Notes under the pieces: generated by a model
Told to the model about the DNA's origin: nothing
Databases searched by the model: none
What the model saw: only the letters and a program-made list of their open reading frames with translations
Shown here: positions 1 through 9,087 of the stretch, in pieces
Position numbering within the stretch: the first letter of the stretch is position 1
Layout of the letters: the number at the start of each line of letters is the position of its first letter
Made by a program: the position numbers and the translations under genes
NCBI GenBank assembly: GCA_022843945.1
Contig: JALHMR010000008.1
Coordinates: forward strand, 1-64,000
Length of the DNA: 64,000 bases
Origin: Rhodospirillaceae bacterium
GTDB taxonomy: Bacteria; Pseudomonadota; Alphaproteobacteria; CACIAM-22H2
Direction: 5' to 3'

Positions 1-2
1 AG

Positions 3-632
3 CCGCCACAGGCCGGTGCGCAGGCGCAGGGCGCACCCGCAGCGGGCCCGGCCGGCGGCGGCATCATCCTGGCCCGCGCGCCGATCAGCCCGGCGGGCAG
101 CCTCGTCGGCATTCGCAATCTCGGCGCGCTGGCGCCGGCCGGCCAGCAGGCGGTGAAGATCGTGGCCCAGGCGGGGCAGGCGCCGCCGCCGCTCGGCCCT
201 AACACGACGTTCGAACAGTTGCGTCATATTAAGGAAGCGGGCGGCAACGGAACGGCGACGTTCACCTCCCAGGCGATTCCCATGAATGTCACCGGTGGTT
301 CGGGCACAGCAACGTATACGATCACTATGAGCTACAATTTCGGCACCGCGGCGCGGAGCGGAAACGTCTCGCTAACGCTGGCCGGCGGGTGGGGCACCCC
401 CGGCACCGGCAACTTCGCGCTGATTAACAACCCGCCATTCGCGACGGGCACGGGCCCGGTGAACGGCCAGGATTCTGGTGGCGTGGGCACTATCGGAGGC
501 AACGTCACCGTGAACTACAGCTTCCTCAACAACAACAACGCCCTCATGAGCGGGCTCAAGAGCAACGTGACCTACACCCAGGGCCCGAGGACCGCGACCG
601 GCCAGGCGGTGACGCCCCGTCAGCAGCAGTAG
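3..632 (+). CDS. C-terminal part of an unrecognised Ala/Gly-rich protein (5' end outside window)
   Basis: The reading frame is open from base 3, so the start lies upstream of the window. The visible part is about 209 residues: a Pro/Ala/Gly-rich linker, then a Thr/Asn/Gly-rich segment with alternating hydrophobic residues that suggests beta structure, ending in QQQ and a TAG stop. A GTG at 153 could be an internal start but I see no reason to prefer it over read-through. It looks like the exported end of a surface or periplasmic protein, but I recognise no family. A strong terminator follows 28 bases after the stop. Confidence 0.6.
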   Translation, partial: PPQAGAQAQGAPAAGPAGGGIILARAPISPAGSLVGIRNLGALAPAGQQAVKIVAQAGQAPPPLGPNTTFEQLRHIKEAGGNGTATFTSQAIPMNVTGGSGTATYTITMSYNFGTAARSGNVSLTLAGGWGTPGTGNFALINNPPFATGTGPVNGQDSGGVGTIGGNVTVNYSFLNNNNALMSGLKSNVTYTQGPRTATGQAVTPRQQQ

Positions 633-660
633 CGCCACGCGCGCCGGAAGAAAGAAAAAA

Positions 661-684
661 GGGCCGGGCTTTCGCCCGGCCCTT
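661..684 (+). terminator. Rho-independent terminator
   Basis: A 9-bp perfect stem (GGGCCGGGC / GCCCGGCCC) closes a TTTC loop and is followed by TTT; an A-rich run lies just before it on the plus strand. It ends the gene stopping at 632 and, because of the A-run, may also work on transcripts from the minus-strand Crp gene. Confidence 0.85.
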
Positions 685-801
685 TGAGTTTGCAAAGGGG
701 AGAGGTGACCGCCGGAGCGGCTACCACGCACACCCTACGAGACCCCGCAGGGGCGATATGTGCGTTAGATCACACTTTCGCCGATTAATTTTGGCGCCGA
801 T

Positions 802-1530
802 TTAATCGCCGCGGAATTCCTTGACCATCTTGGTCAGGCGGGAGACGTCGCGCAACACCAGCGCGTCGCTTTCGCGATCCACGATGCCCTTGCGCGACAG
901 GTCGCTCAGCACCCGGGCCACCGTCTCGCGGGTAGTGCTGACCCGGGCCGCGATATCGGAATGGACCGGAATGGGCCGGATGCTGGCCTGGTTGACGCCC
1001 TTGTCGAAGGCCTTGGGATCGCTGACCCGGGCCTCGCGCAGCAGCTCTGCATAGACCCGGTTGTGAGCGCCCAGCGTGCTCAGATCCATGATCCGGTCGG
1101 TCGAATCGCGCACCACCTCGGCCAGCCGCTTGAGCAGGGCGGAGCCGACCGGGAAATGGGTCTCCAGGATCTCGCGGAAGGCCGCGGCCGGCAGCGAGGC
1201 GGCGAGGGTGGGGCGCACCGCCACCACCGAGGCCGAGCGCGGCTGCCCGTCGATGGCGGCCAGCTCGCCGAAGCAGCCGCCGGCCCCGATCTCGTCGAAG
1301 CTGACCTCCCGGCCGGCCGGCGAGAAATTGACCACCCGGGCCATGCCGTCGACCACGAAGAAGACATCCTGTGAATCATTCTCGCGGTCGATGATCTGCT
1401 CGCCCTCGGCATAGCTCCGCCAGCGGCAGCGCCGCTCCACGACCTGGCGCTGGCCCGGCGGCAGGGCGGCGAACAGCCCGATATTGGCAAGGCTCTGGGC
1501 CAGCTTGGCCGGGGGAGGGCTGGGCGGCAT
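802..1530 (-). CDS. Crp/Fnr family transcriptional regulator
   Basis: The 242-residue product has an N-terminal cyclic-nucleotide-binding beta-roll (about residues 15-130, starting at IGLFAALPPGQR, with FGELAAIDGQPRSASVVA as the phosphate-binding-cassette region) and a C-terminal Crp-type winged helix (about 150-230, with the recognition helix around STTRETVARVLSDL). No N-terminal cysteine cluster is seen, so it is not an Fnr-type oxygen sensor. The ATG at 1530 was chosen because coding character upstream of it is lost, although the frame stays open to 1770. It is divergent from the MaoC gene. Confidence 0.9.
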   Translation of the reverse strand: MPPSPPPAKLAQSLANIGLFAALPPGQRQVVERRCRWRSYAEGEQIIDRENDSQDVFFVVDGMARVVNFSPAGREVSFDEIGAGGCFGELAAIDGQPRSASVVAVRPTLAASLPAAAFREILETHFPVGSALLKRLAEVVRDSTDRIMDLSTLGAHNRVYAELLREARVSDPKAFDKGVNQASIRPIPVHSDIAARVSTTRETVARVLSDLSRKGIVDRESDALVLRDVSRLTKMVKEFRGD

Positions 1531-1723
1531 GGTTTTCCCGCTAAACGAGGACTCCGCGAGGCGTCGGCAACCACAGGATAGCGATGCGACCGAGCCCGGA
1601 GCAAGGCGAAGCGGTAAGCCCTTGGCCGGGCCGCCCGGTTGCCCCCCCGTCGCGGCGCGTTTATAGTCCGCCGACCCATCGCACCGCAGCATGGCACGGC
1701 GATGCCGGCGAGAGTGGAGCCGC

Positions 1724-2191
1724 ATGAGCAACCTCGAAGAACTCCACGGCTTTTTTTTCGAAGACCTCAAGGTCGGACAGACGGCGATCTACGCCCGCAC
1801 CCTCACCGAGACCGACATCGTCCTGTTCGCCGGCATCACGGGGGACAACAACCCCGTGCATATCAACGAGGAATTCGCGGCGAACACCATGTTCTCGGGG
1901 CGCATCGCCCACGGCATGCTGACCGCCTCGTTCATCTCGACCGTGCTGGGCGTCAAGCTGCCTGGGCCGGGCGCCATCTATGTCAGCCAGACCGTGCGCT
2001 TCAAGGCGCCGGTGCGCGCCGGCGACACGATCACCGTGCGCGCCACGATCACCGATCTCGTGCCGGAGAAGCGCCGCGCCACCCTGTCGACCGTGGTCAC
2101 CGTCGGCAACAAGGCGGTGCTCGAGGGCGAAGCCGTGGTCATCGTGCCCAACCGTGCCTCCATCCAGGGGGCGGGCGCGCGTCCCGCCTGA
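1724..2191 (+). CDS. MaoC-family (R)-specific enoyl-CoA hydratase
   Basis: The 155-residue protein is a single hotdog fold of the PhaJ/MaoC type. The hydratase-2 signature is complete around GDNNPVH, with catalytic Asp41 and His46. Such enzymes hydrate trans-2-enoyl-CoA to (R)-3-hydroxyacyl-CoA, feeding polyhydroxyalkanoate or fatty acid routes; a phasin-like gene at 53,513 fits PHA metabolism but is far away. The ATG at 1724 has GGAG five bases upstream; an in-frame ATG at 1691 has no such site. Confidence 0.88.
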   Translation: MSNLEELHGFFFEDLKVGQTAIYARTLTETDIVLFAGITGDNNPVHINEEFAANTMFSGRIAHGMLTASFISTVLGVKLPGPGAIYVSQTVRFKAPVRAGDTITVRATITDLVPEKRRATLSTVVTVGNKAVLEGEAVVIVPNRASIQGAGARPA

Positions 2192-2237
2192 TCTCCCGGC
2201 CCTTCCGCTTCAAGCGTTCCGGCCTGTCAGCCGGCTG

Positions 2238-3266
2238 ATGCGCATCCACCGCCACATCGACGCCTTGCCTGCCGCCGCCCGCGGCGGCGTGGTCGCCGTC
2301 GGCAATTTCGATGGCGTGCATCGCGGCCACCAGGCGGTGATCGGCGAGGCCGTGCGCCGTGCCCGCGGCCTCGGCGCGCCGGCCGCGGTGCTGACCTTCG
2401 AGCCGCATCCGCGCCGTTTCTTCCAGCCGGACACGCCGCCCTTCCAGCTCACCCGCTTCCGCACCAAGGCGCGGGTCATGGCCGGCCTGGGCGTCGACCG
2501 GTTGTTCGTGCTGCGCTTCAACCGGGCGATGGCCGAGCACAGCGCCGAAAGTTTCATCGATGACTTCCTGGCGCGCGACCTCGCCGCCCGGCACGTCGTG
2601 GTCGGCTACGATTTCGTCTTCGGCAAGGGCCGCAAGGGAAATCCCGAGCTGCTGCGCAGCCGCCTCGACGGGCGCGGTATCGGCGTCACGGTCATGGCGC
2701 CGGTCGTGGCGCCCGATGCCGGCGTCGACGCCGAGCCGGAAGCCGCCGCCTTTTCCTCGACCGGCGTGCGCGATGCGCTGCGCGCCGGCGATCCGCCGGC
2801 CGCGGCACGTCTGCTCGGCCGGCTCTTCGAGATCGAGGGCCGGGTCAATCGCGGCGATGCCCGTGGTCGGCAGCTTGGTTTTCCCACCGCCAATCTCTGG
2901 CTCGGCGACTATCTGCGGCCGGCATTGGGCGTCTACGCCGTGCGGGTGGCGGTGGTGCGTCCGGGCACCGGCACGGCGCTGAGCGACGACGTCACCTGGC
3001 ACGACGGCGTCGCCAATCTCGGCCTGCGGCCGACCTTCGGCGGCCTGGCCGAGCCGCGGCTCGAAGTGCACCTCTTCGATTTCGACGGCGATCTCTACGG
3101 TCGCCGCCTGCGGGTCGCCCTCATCGAGTACCTCCGGCCGGAGCGCAAGTTCGACGGCATCGATTCTCTCAAGGCGCAGATCACGCTGGATGCCGAACCG
3201 GCGCGCCGCCTCCGGGCGGCGCCGGCGGCGCGCCGCCGCATGCCGCCCCCGCTGGAACCCGGTTGA
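2238..3266 (+). CDS. ribF: bifunctional riboflavin kinase / FAD synthetase
   Basis: The 342-residue protein converts riboflavin to FMN and FMN to FAD. The N-terminal nucleotidyltransferase domain carries GNFDGVHRGH at residues 22-31, and the C-terminal kinase domain carries the FPTAN motif (GFPTANLWLG). It is slightly longer than usual because of an Arg/Ala-rich tail after residue 325. The ATG at 2238 gives the expected N-terminus; the upstream open frame overlaps the MaoC gene and is a shadow. Confidence 0.96.
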   Translation: MRIHRHIDALPAAARGGVVAVGNFDGVHRGHQAVIGEAVRRARGLGAPAAVLTFEPHPRRFFQPDTPPFQLTRFRTKARVMAGLGVDRLFVLRFNRAMAEHSAESFIDDFLARDLAARHVVVGYDFVFGKGRKGNPELLRSRLDGRGIGVTVMAPVVAPDAGVDAEPEAAAFSSTGVRDALRAGDPPAAARLLGRLFEIEGRVNRGDARGRQLGFPTANLWLGDYLRPALGVYAVRVAVVRPGTGTALSDDVTWHDGVANLGLRPTFGGLAEPRLEVHLFDFDGDLYGRRLRVALIEYLRPERKFDGIDSLKAQITLDAEPARRLRAAPAARRRMPPPLEPG

Positions 3267-3299
3267 CGCGTTGCGACCGCGTTCCTATGATCCGCCGCC

Positions 3300-3428
3300 A
3301 TGAACGCGAGCATCCTTGCGCGCACGACTAGCGGGCGAATTACCGGCCCGGCCCCCAGCGGGGGTCGGGACGTTTTCGTCCGTTTTTCGCTGCCGTTCCA
3401 GGAGCTTGCGTATCATGTCTGCGACTGA
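3300..3428 (+). CDS. possible 42-codon upstream ORF before the ACT/ileS operon
   Basis: An ATG at 3300 opens a 42-codon frame ending TGA at 3428, so it overlaps the first codons of the next gene (ATG 3415). Its last third is rich in Phe and Tyr (around FVRFSLPFQE). It may be a leader peptide coupling translation to the downstream gene, but it has no run of Ile codons as a classical ileS or ilv attenuator would, and no convincing Shine-Dalgarno sequence. It could be chance. Confidence 0.2.
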   Translation: MNASILARTTSGRITGPAPSGGRDVFVRFSLPFQELAYHVCD

Positions 3429-3711
3429 TTTCCGATCCCATCCCGTCTGGTGCTTCTCCGTCTTCGCCGCCCCGGAAGCGTGCGTGATGCCGCGCGTGCT
3501 TGAGTTCTTTGCCAAGCGCGGCCTCGTTCCGTCCCGCTTCCACGGCGACGTCGTCGACAATGGGACGGACGGTCTGGTCGTCGACGTTCATGTCGGCGAC
3601 CTGCCCGCCGAGACCGCCGACCACATTGCCGCCTGCCTGCGCGAACTCGTCCATGTCGAGCGCGTGCTGACCGCGGTGAAGCGACCCGCCCTTCAGGTTT
3701 ACGCGCAATGA
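3415..3711 (+). CDS. ACT-domain-like small protein co-transcribed with ileS
   Basis: The 98-residue protein resembles a lone ACT domain of the acetolactate synthase small-subunit (IlvH/IlvM) kind: a first strand FSVFAAP, then PRVLEFFAKRGLVPSRF matching the strand-helix of ACT domains, and a closing LVHVERV strand. ACT domains bind amino acids and regulate enzymes. AGGAG lies 11 bases before the ATG. Its TGA overlaps the ileS ATG (ATGA at 3708), so the two are probably translationally coupled. The amino-acid ligand and any partner are unknown. Confidence 0.65.
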   Translation: MSATDFRSHPVWCFSVFAAPEACVMPRVLEFFAKRGLVPSRFHGDVVDNGTDGLVVDVHVGDLPAETADHIAACLRELVHVERVLTAVKRPALQVYAQ

Positions 3712-6566
3712 CCGATTACAAAGCCACCGTCTTCCTGCCGCAGACCGCGTTCCCCATGCGCGGCGACCTGCCCAAGCGCGAGCCCGACCTGCTCGCCCGC
3801 TGGCAGAAGATGGAGTTGCAGAAGAAGCTGCGCGCCGCCTCGAAGGGCCGCGAGAAATACGTGCTGCATGACGGCCCGCCCTACGCCAACGGCAACCTGC
3901 ATATCGGCACCGGCCTCAACAAGATCCTCAAGGACGTGGTGAACCGTGTCCACCAGATGATGGGTCAGGACGCGAACTACGTGCCCGGCTGGGACTGCCA
4001 CGGCCTGCCGATCGAATGGAAGATCGAGGAGGAGTACCGGGCCAAGGGCAAGGACAAGGACAAGGTCGACATCATCGAGTTCCGGCGCGAATGCCGCGAG
4101 TTCGCCCAGAAATGGATCGAGATCCAGCGCGACGAGTTCAAGCGGCTCGGCGTCGAGGGCGACTGGACGGATTACTACGCCACCATGACCTACCCGGCCG
4201 AGGCGCAGATCGTGCGCGAGCTGGGCAAGTTCGTGATGAACGGCGGCCTCTACCGCGGCTCGCGCCCGGTCATGTGGTCGGTCGTGGAGAAGACGGCGCT
4301 GGCCGAGGCCGAGATCGAGTACCACGATCACACCTCGACCACCGTGTTCGTGCGTTTCCCGATCCTGCGCTCGGATCACAAGCAGCTCGAGGGCGCGGCG
4401 ATTCCGATCTGGACGACCACGCCCTGGACCCTGCCGGGCAACCGCGCCATCGCCGCGGGGCCGGAGATCGAATACGACCTGCTGACCGTAAAGTCCGTCG
4501 CCGAGGGCTCGCTGGTGAAGGTCGGCGACCGGCTGCTGGTCGCCAAGGCTCTGTCGTCGGATTTCGTGCAGGCGACCGGCATCGTCGAGGCTGAGTACGA
4601 CTGGAGCCTGCGTCTCAAGGGTCTCCAACTCAAGGGCACGGTCTGCGGCCACCCGCTGCGCGGCCAGGGTTATGAGTACGACGTGCCGGTGCTCAAAGGC
4701 GACTTCGTCACCACCGAGGCGGGTACCGGCTTCGTGCATATCGCGCCGGGACACGGCGCCGACGACTATGAGCTCGGCTCGTCCAACGGCATCGAGGTGC
4801 CGCAGACCGTCGACGAGGACGGCAGCTATTTCGCGCATGTGCCTCTCTTCGCCGGCAAGAAGGTCTACAACCACCGCGGCAAGCCGGGCGACGCCAACGA
4901 GGCGGTGATCGAGGCGATCCAGGCGGCCGGCGGCTTGTTGGCGCGCGGCAAGCTCGTGCATTCCTATCCGCATTCCTGGCGCTCCAAGGCGCCGCTGATC
5001 TTCCGCAACACGCCGCAGTGGTTCATCTCGATGACCACGAACGACCTGCGCGCCAAGGCGCTCAAGGCGATCGACGACACGAGCTGGCATCCGCCCGGCG
5101 GCCGTAACCGTCTCCACGCCATGATCGAGAGCCGCCCCGACTGGTGCATCTCGCGCCAGCGCGCCTGGGGCGTGCCGATCGCCGTGTTCACGAGCAAGAA
5201 GACCGGCGAGCTCCTGCGCGATCCCGAAGTGATCGAGCGCATCGCCCAGGTCTTCGAGAAGGAAGGTTGCGACGCCTGGTACACCAGCGAGCCGTCGCGC
5301 TTCCTCGGCAACAAGTACAACGCCGCCGACTACGACCAGGTGAAGGACATCGTCGATGTCTGGTTCGAATCCGGCTGCACGCATGCCTTCGTGCTGGAGA
5401 AGCGCGCCGACCTGAAATGGCCGGCCTCGCTCTATCTCGAGGGCTCCGACCAGCATCGCGGCTGGTTCCATTCCTCGCTGCTCGAATCCTGCGGCACGCG
5501 CGGCCGGGCGCCGTATGACGCGGTGCTGACCCACGGCTTCGTGCTCGACGAGCAGGGCCGCAAGATGTCGAAGTCGCTGGGCAACGTGGTCGCCCCGCAG
5601 GAGGTCGCCAACAAGCTCGGTGCCGACATCCTGCGCCTGTGGGTGGTGAGCTCCGACTATTCAGAAGACCTGCGCATCGGGCCGGAAATCCTCAAGCACC
5701 AGGCCGAGCTCTATCGCCGCCTGCGCAACACCCTGCGCTACCTGCTGGGCAATCTGGCCGGCTTCAGCGCGGAGGAGAAGCTGGCGCTCGACACCGCCGC
5801 CGATCTCGCCAAGCTGCCCGAGCTGGAGCGCTGGGTGCTGCACCGCCTCAGCGAACTCGAGGCCGTGCGCCGCAAGGCGACCGACGACTACGCCTTCACT
5901 GCCTTCTACACGGCGTTGCATAACTTCTGCGCCGTCGACCTCTCGGCCTTCTATTTCGACATCCGCAAGGACTCGCTCTACTGCGATGCGGTGGGAAGCG
6001 CCCGCCGCCGAGCCTGCCGCGCCGTGCTCGACCAGGTATTCCACTGCCTGGTGACCTGGCTGGCACCGGTCCTGTGCTTCACCGCCGAGGAAGCCTGGCT
6101 GGCGCGCTTCCCGGGCGACGACGACAGCGTCCATCTGCAGCTTTTCCCCGACCTGCCGAAGGCCTGGACCGACGAGGCGCTCGGCGCGCGCTGGAGCCGT
6201 ATCCGCGACCTGCGCCGCGCCGTGACTGGCGCCATCGAGCTGGCCCGGGCGGAGAAGAAGATCGGCTCGAGCCTGCAGGCAGCGCCTGAGGTGTTCGCCG
6301 ACGACCAGTATCTCGCGGCCATGGACGGCCTCGACGCGCCGGAGATCTGGATCACCTCCGGCGCGGTTCTCAAGCCGGCCGCGCAGCGTGGCGGCGATGA
6401 CGGGCTCTTCACCCTTGCCGACGTGCCGGGTGTGTGGACGCGCTTCGTCGCGGCCGACGGCACGAAGTGCGAGCGCTGCTGGCGGGTATTGCCGGAGGTG
6501 GGTAGCCACGGCGCGCATCCGACCCTGTGCGGCCGCTGCACCGACGCGGTCGCGTCGGCAAAGTAA
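3708..6566 (+). CDS. ileS: isoleucyl-tRNA synthetase
   Basis: The 952-residue class I synthetase charges tRNA-Ile with isoleucine. The HIGH-type motif is at residues 65-68 (PPYANGNLHIGTG) and KMSKS at 619-623. The CP1 editing domain lies between them (TTTPWTLPGN region), and the C-terminus carries the zinc-finger cysteines (CERCWR ... CGRC). Length is normal for a bacterial IleRS. It lies between the ACT-like gene and lspA. Confidence 0.98.
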   Translation: MTDYKATVFLPQTAFPMRGDLPKREPDLLARWQKMELQKKLRAASKGREKYVLHDGPPYANGNLHIGTGLNKILKDVVNRVHQMMGQDANYVPGWDCHGLPIEWKIEEEYRAKGKDKDKVDIIEFRRECREFAQKWIEIQRDEFKRLGVEGDWTDYYATMTYPAEAQIVRELGKFVMNGGLYRGSRPVMWSVVEKTALAEAEIEYHDHTSTTVFVRFPILRSDHKQLEGAAIPIWTTTPWTLPGNRAIAAGPEIEYDLLTVKSVAEGSLVKVGDRLLVAKALSSDFVQATGIVEAEYDWSLRLKGLQLKGTVCGHPLRGQGYEYDVPVLKGDFVTTEAGTGFVHIAPGHGADDYELGSSNGIEVPQTVDEDGSYFAHVPLFAGKKVYNHRGKPGDANEAVIEAIQAAGGLLARGKLVHSYPHSWRSKAPLIFRNTPQWFISMTTNDLRAKALKAIDDTSWHPPGGRNRLHAMIESRPDWCISRQRAWGVPIAVFTSKKTGELLRDPEVIERIAQVFEKEGCDAWYTSEPSRFLGNKYNAADYDQVKDIVDVWFESGCTHAFVLEKRADLKWPASLYLEGSDQHRGWFHSSLLESCGTRGRAPYDAVLTHGFVLDEQGRKMSKSLGNVVAPQEVANKLGADILRLWVVSSDYSEDLRIGPEILKHQAELYRRLRNTLRYLLGNLAGFSAEEKLALDTAADLAKLPELERWVLHRLSELEAVRRKATDDYAFTAFYTALHNFCAVDLSAFYFDIRKDSLYCDAVGSARRRACRAVLDQVFHCLVTWLAPVLCFTAEEAWLARFPGDDDSVHLQLFPDLPKAWTDEALGARWSRIRDLRRAVTGAIELARAEKKIGSSLQAAPEVFADDQYLAAMDGLDAPEIWITSGAVLKPAAQRGGDDGLFTLADVPGVWTRFVAADGTKCERCWRVLPEVGSHGAHPTLCGRCTDAVASAK

Positions 6567-6571
6567 TCGCC

Positions 6572-7072
6572 ATGCTCGCCTTCGGCGGCTCACAACGCCT
6601 TGGCCTGATCCTGGTGGTCGCGATCATCGTGGCCGACCAGCTCAGCAAGCACTGGATTTACCAGGCATTGGTCGTCGAGGGGCCGCGCGCGATCCTGGTC
6701 ACGCCGTTTTTCAACCTGGTGACGGTATGGAACTACGGCGTCAGCTTCGGCATGTTCAATAGCGGGTCGTCGGCCGCCTCCTGGATCTTCATCTTGCTCG
6801 CTCTGGCGATTTCCACCGTGCTGGCGGTCTGGCTGGTGCGCACAGACCGCCACCTCGTTGCCGCCGCCCTCGGCCTGATTCTCGGCGGGGCGATCGGCAA
6901 TGTGATCGACCGGGTGCGATACGGCGCGGTTTTCGATTTTCTCGACTTCCACGTGGCTGGCTGGCACTGGCCGGCATTCAACGTGGCCGATGCCGCTATT
7001 TGCGTGGGGGTTGCCGTTTTGTTCATCGACTCCTTGTTTGGCGAGGGTAAGGAGGGTAAAAAAGCGACATGA
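6572..7072 (+). CDS. lspA: lipoprotein signal peptidase (signal peptidase II)
   Basis: This 166-residue inner-membrane aspartyl protease cleaves the signal peptides of prolipoproteins. It has four predicted membrane segments and both catalytic aspartates: Asp113 in GNVIDRVRYG and Asp140 in FNVADA. The ATG at 6572 lies 6 bases after the ileS stop, and the TGA overlaps the next start (ATGA). The following gene encodes one of its likely substrates, a lipoprotein. Confidence 0.97.
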   Translation: MLAFGGSQRLGLILVVAIIVADQLSKHWIYQALVVEGPRAILVTPFFNLVTVWNYGVSFGMFNSGSSAASWIFILLALAISTVLAVWLVRTDRHLVAAALGLILGGAIGNVIDRVRYGAVFDFLDFHVAGWHWPAFNVADAAICVGVAVLFIDSLFGEGKEGKKAT

Positions 7073-7641
7073 CTCCGCGTCCTGCCGCCACGCTTCCCTT
7101 GTTGATCCTTGCCGCCAGCCTTCTGGGCGGTTGCGGCGACGCGCGCAAGGCCCTGGGCTTCGACAAGTCCAGCCCCGACGAGTTCAAGATCGTCAGCCGT
7201 GCCCCGCTGTCCCTGCCGCCCGACTATGCCTTGCGCCCGCCGCAGCCAGGCGCTGTCCGGCCGCAGGAGCAGGCGATCCCGCAGCGGGCTCAGGCCGCTG
7301 TGACCGGCGTTGCCGGTGTTCCGGCGCGGGCCAACGACGCCACCGCCAGCGGCAGCGTGGGTGAGAACGCGTTGCTGGCGAAGGTCGGCGCCGCCCGCGC
7401 AAATCCGGATATCCGCGACATTATCGACCGCGAGTCCACGTCTCTGGCTGAGGCCGATATCACCTTCCTGGATCGCGTGATGTTCTGGCGCAAGCCGGAA
7501 GACACCTCGCCGCTGGTGGATCCGGAGCGTGAGACCCAGCGCCTGCGGGAGAACGCCGCTCTCGGGCGCCCGGTCAACGAAGGTGATACGCCGACCGTCC
7601 GTCGCCGCAAGAAGGCCCCGCTCGAGGCGCTGTTCAACTGA
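7069..7641 (+). CDS. DUF3035 lipoprotein, BamF-like
   Basis: The 190-residue protein begins with a lipoprotein signal peptide whose lipobox LLGGC places the lipidated Cys at residue 22. Next comes the DUF3035 signature, SPDEFKIVSRAPLSLPPDY followed by ALRPP. Members of this family in Caulobacter are BamF subunits of the outer-membrane beta-barrel assembly machine; that assignment is from family knowledge. The rest is low complexity. An SD sequence (GGAGGG) precedes the ATG. Its place directly behind lspA suits a lipoprotein. Confidence 0.8.
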   Translation: MTPRPAATLPLLILAASLLGGCGDARKALGFDKSSPDEFKIVSRAPLSLPPDYALRPPQPGAVRPQEQAIPQRAQAAVTGVAGVPARANDATASGSVGENALLAKVGAARANPDIRDIIDRESTSLAEADITFLDRVMFWRKPEDTSPLVDPERETQRLRENAALGRPVNEGDTPTVRRRKKAPLEALFN

Positions 7642-7727
7642 CCGCTGCGCCGACGCTGCGACCCGGCGTCGCTGATTGTAACTGGACCCTTGCCCCAAGG
7701 GCCGCGACAATGCGGCGGAGGCTTGCC

Positions 7728-9077
7728 ATGATACTGATCTCCCTTATCGTCCGCCGAACCGCTGCGCTGTTCTGCGCGCTGCTGTGCCTGACGGCCGGTG
7801 CCAAGGCCCAGGTCTTCAGCCCCGAGACGGTGACGCTGGCGAACGGCCTACAGGTCGTGGCCATCAACAACCCGCGTGCGCCCGTCGTTGCCCATATGGT
7901 GTGGTATCGAATCGGCGCCGCCGACGAACCGCCGCGCAAATCCGGCATCGCTCATTTCCTCGAGCATCTGATGTTCAAGGGCACGAAGGATATTCCGCCC
8001 GGTGAATTCTCCAAGATGGTCGCCAATAACGGGGGGCGCGACAACGCTTTCACCAGCTACGACTACACGGGGTATTTCCAGAATATCGCGCGCGACCGGC
8101 TGGAGCTGGTGATGCGCATGGAAGCGGACAGGATGTCGAATCTCATTCTGACCGATGCCGAGGTGAATCCCGAGCGGGAGGTGATACGCGAGGAGCGCCG
8201 CTCGGTCGTCGACAACAATCCACGTTCGCGTCTGCGCGAGCAGATGAATGCCGCGCTTTATCTGAATCATCCCTACGGCCGCCCGATCATCGGTTGGGAC
8301 CATGAGATCCAGGGTCTGACCACCGAGGACGCGCTCGCCTGGTACCGGGCCTACTACGCGCCCAACAACGCCGTTCTGGTGGTGGCCGGCGACATCACCA
8401 TGGCCGAGCTCAAGCCGCTGGCCGAAAAGTACTACGGCGTGATTCCGGCCAAGCCGGTGGCGCAGCGCCTGCGGCCAACCGAGCCGGTGCCGCAGGCCGC
8501 CCGTCGCATCGAGCTCAAGGATGCCCGTGTTCGGCAGGTCAGCCTCAGCCGTACCTATCTGGCCCCCAGCTATGTGGCCGGCGAGACCGAGCATGCCGAC
8601 GCGCTCCAGGTTCTGGCCGAGATCTTCGGTGGCGGCGTCACCGGCCGCCTGCATCGCGCGCTGGTTCTCGACAAGCCGCTCGCCACCGGCGCGGGCGCCT
8701 ATTACGACCCCGATTCTCTCGACCTGACGGGCTTCGGTGTCTCGGCTTCGCTGCGCGGCGAGGCCAAGCTCGAGGATCTGGAGGCGGCGCTGGAGGCGGA
8801 GCTGCGCCGGCTCATCGAGGAGGGGGTCACGGAAGAGGAAGTCGCTCGCGCCAAGACCCGGCTGCGCGCCGCTGCCATCTATGCCCGCGACAGCCTGCAG
8901 GGTGGGGCACGGGCCATTGGCACCGCGATCGTCACCGGCACCGGCATCGAGCAGGTGGAGACCTGGCCGCAGCGCATCGCGGCGGTGACCGCGGCGCAGG
9001 TCACGGCGGCTGCCCGTGCGGTGCTGCGCGAAGAACGCTCGGTCACCGGTCTATTGCTGCCCAAGCCCGGCAGTTGA
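7728..9077 (+). CDS. M16-family zinc peptidase (catalytic subunit type)
   Basis: The 449-residue protein has an N-terminal signal peptide ending near AKAQ, then two M16 peptidase domains. The inverted zinc motif HFLEH is at residues 76-80 and the downstream zinc ligand lies in NPEREVIREE, so it should be active, probably in the periplasm. The ATG at 7728 was chosen because GGAGG sits 6 bases upstream; an ATG at 7710 is in frame. It is followed 10 bases later by a partner lacking the zinc motif. Confidence 0.93.
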   Translation: MILISLIVRRTAALFCALLCLTAGAKAQVFSPETVTLANGLQVVAINNPRAPVVAHMVWYRIGAADEPPRKSGIAHFLEHLMFKGTKDIPPGEFSKMVANNGGRDNAFTSYDYTGYFQNIARDRLELVMRMEADRMSNLILTDAEVNPEREVIREERRSVVDNNPRSRLREQMNAALYLNHPYGRPIIGWDHEIQGLTTEDALAWYRAYYAPNNAVLVVAGDITMAELKPLAEKYYGVIPAKPVAQRLRPTEPVPQAARRIELKDARVRQVSLSRTYLAPSYVAGETEHADALQVLAEIFGGGVTGRLHRALVLDKPLATGAGAYYDPDSLDLTGFGVSASLRGEAKLEDLEAALEAELRRLIEEGVTEEEVARAKTRLRAAAIYARDSLQGGARAIGTAIVTGTGIEQVETWPQRIAAVTAAQVTAAARAVLREERSVTGLLLPKPGS

Positions 9078-9087
9078 GGGTTTGCTC

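Noticed and set aside
759-774. Crp-like site TGTGC-N6-TCACA
   Set aside because: It matches 9 of 10 consensus bases but lies between two convergent gene ends, downstream of both, with no promoter it could serve.
2192-2237. Possible FMN riboswitch before ribF
   Set aside because: Only 46 bases separate ribF from the MaoC gene, far too short, and no conserved riboswitch pattern is visible.
3699-5534. Long open frame antisense to ileS (611 codons)
   Set aside because: High-GC DNA creates long antisense frames; composition is Arg/Leu/Val-rich with no domain, and the plus strand clearly encodes IleRS.
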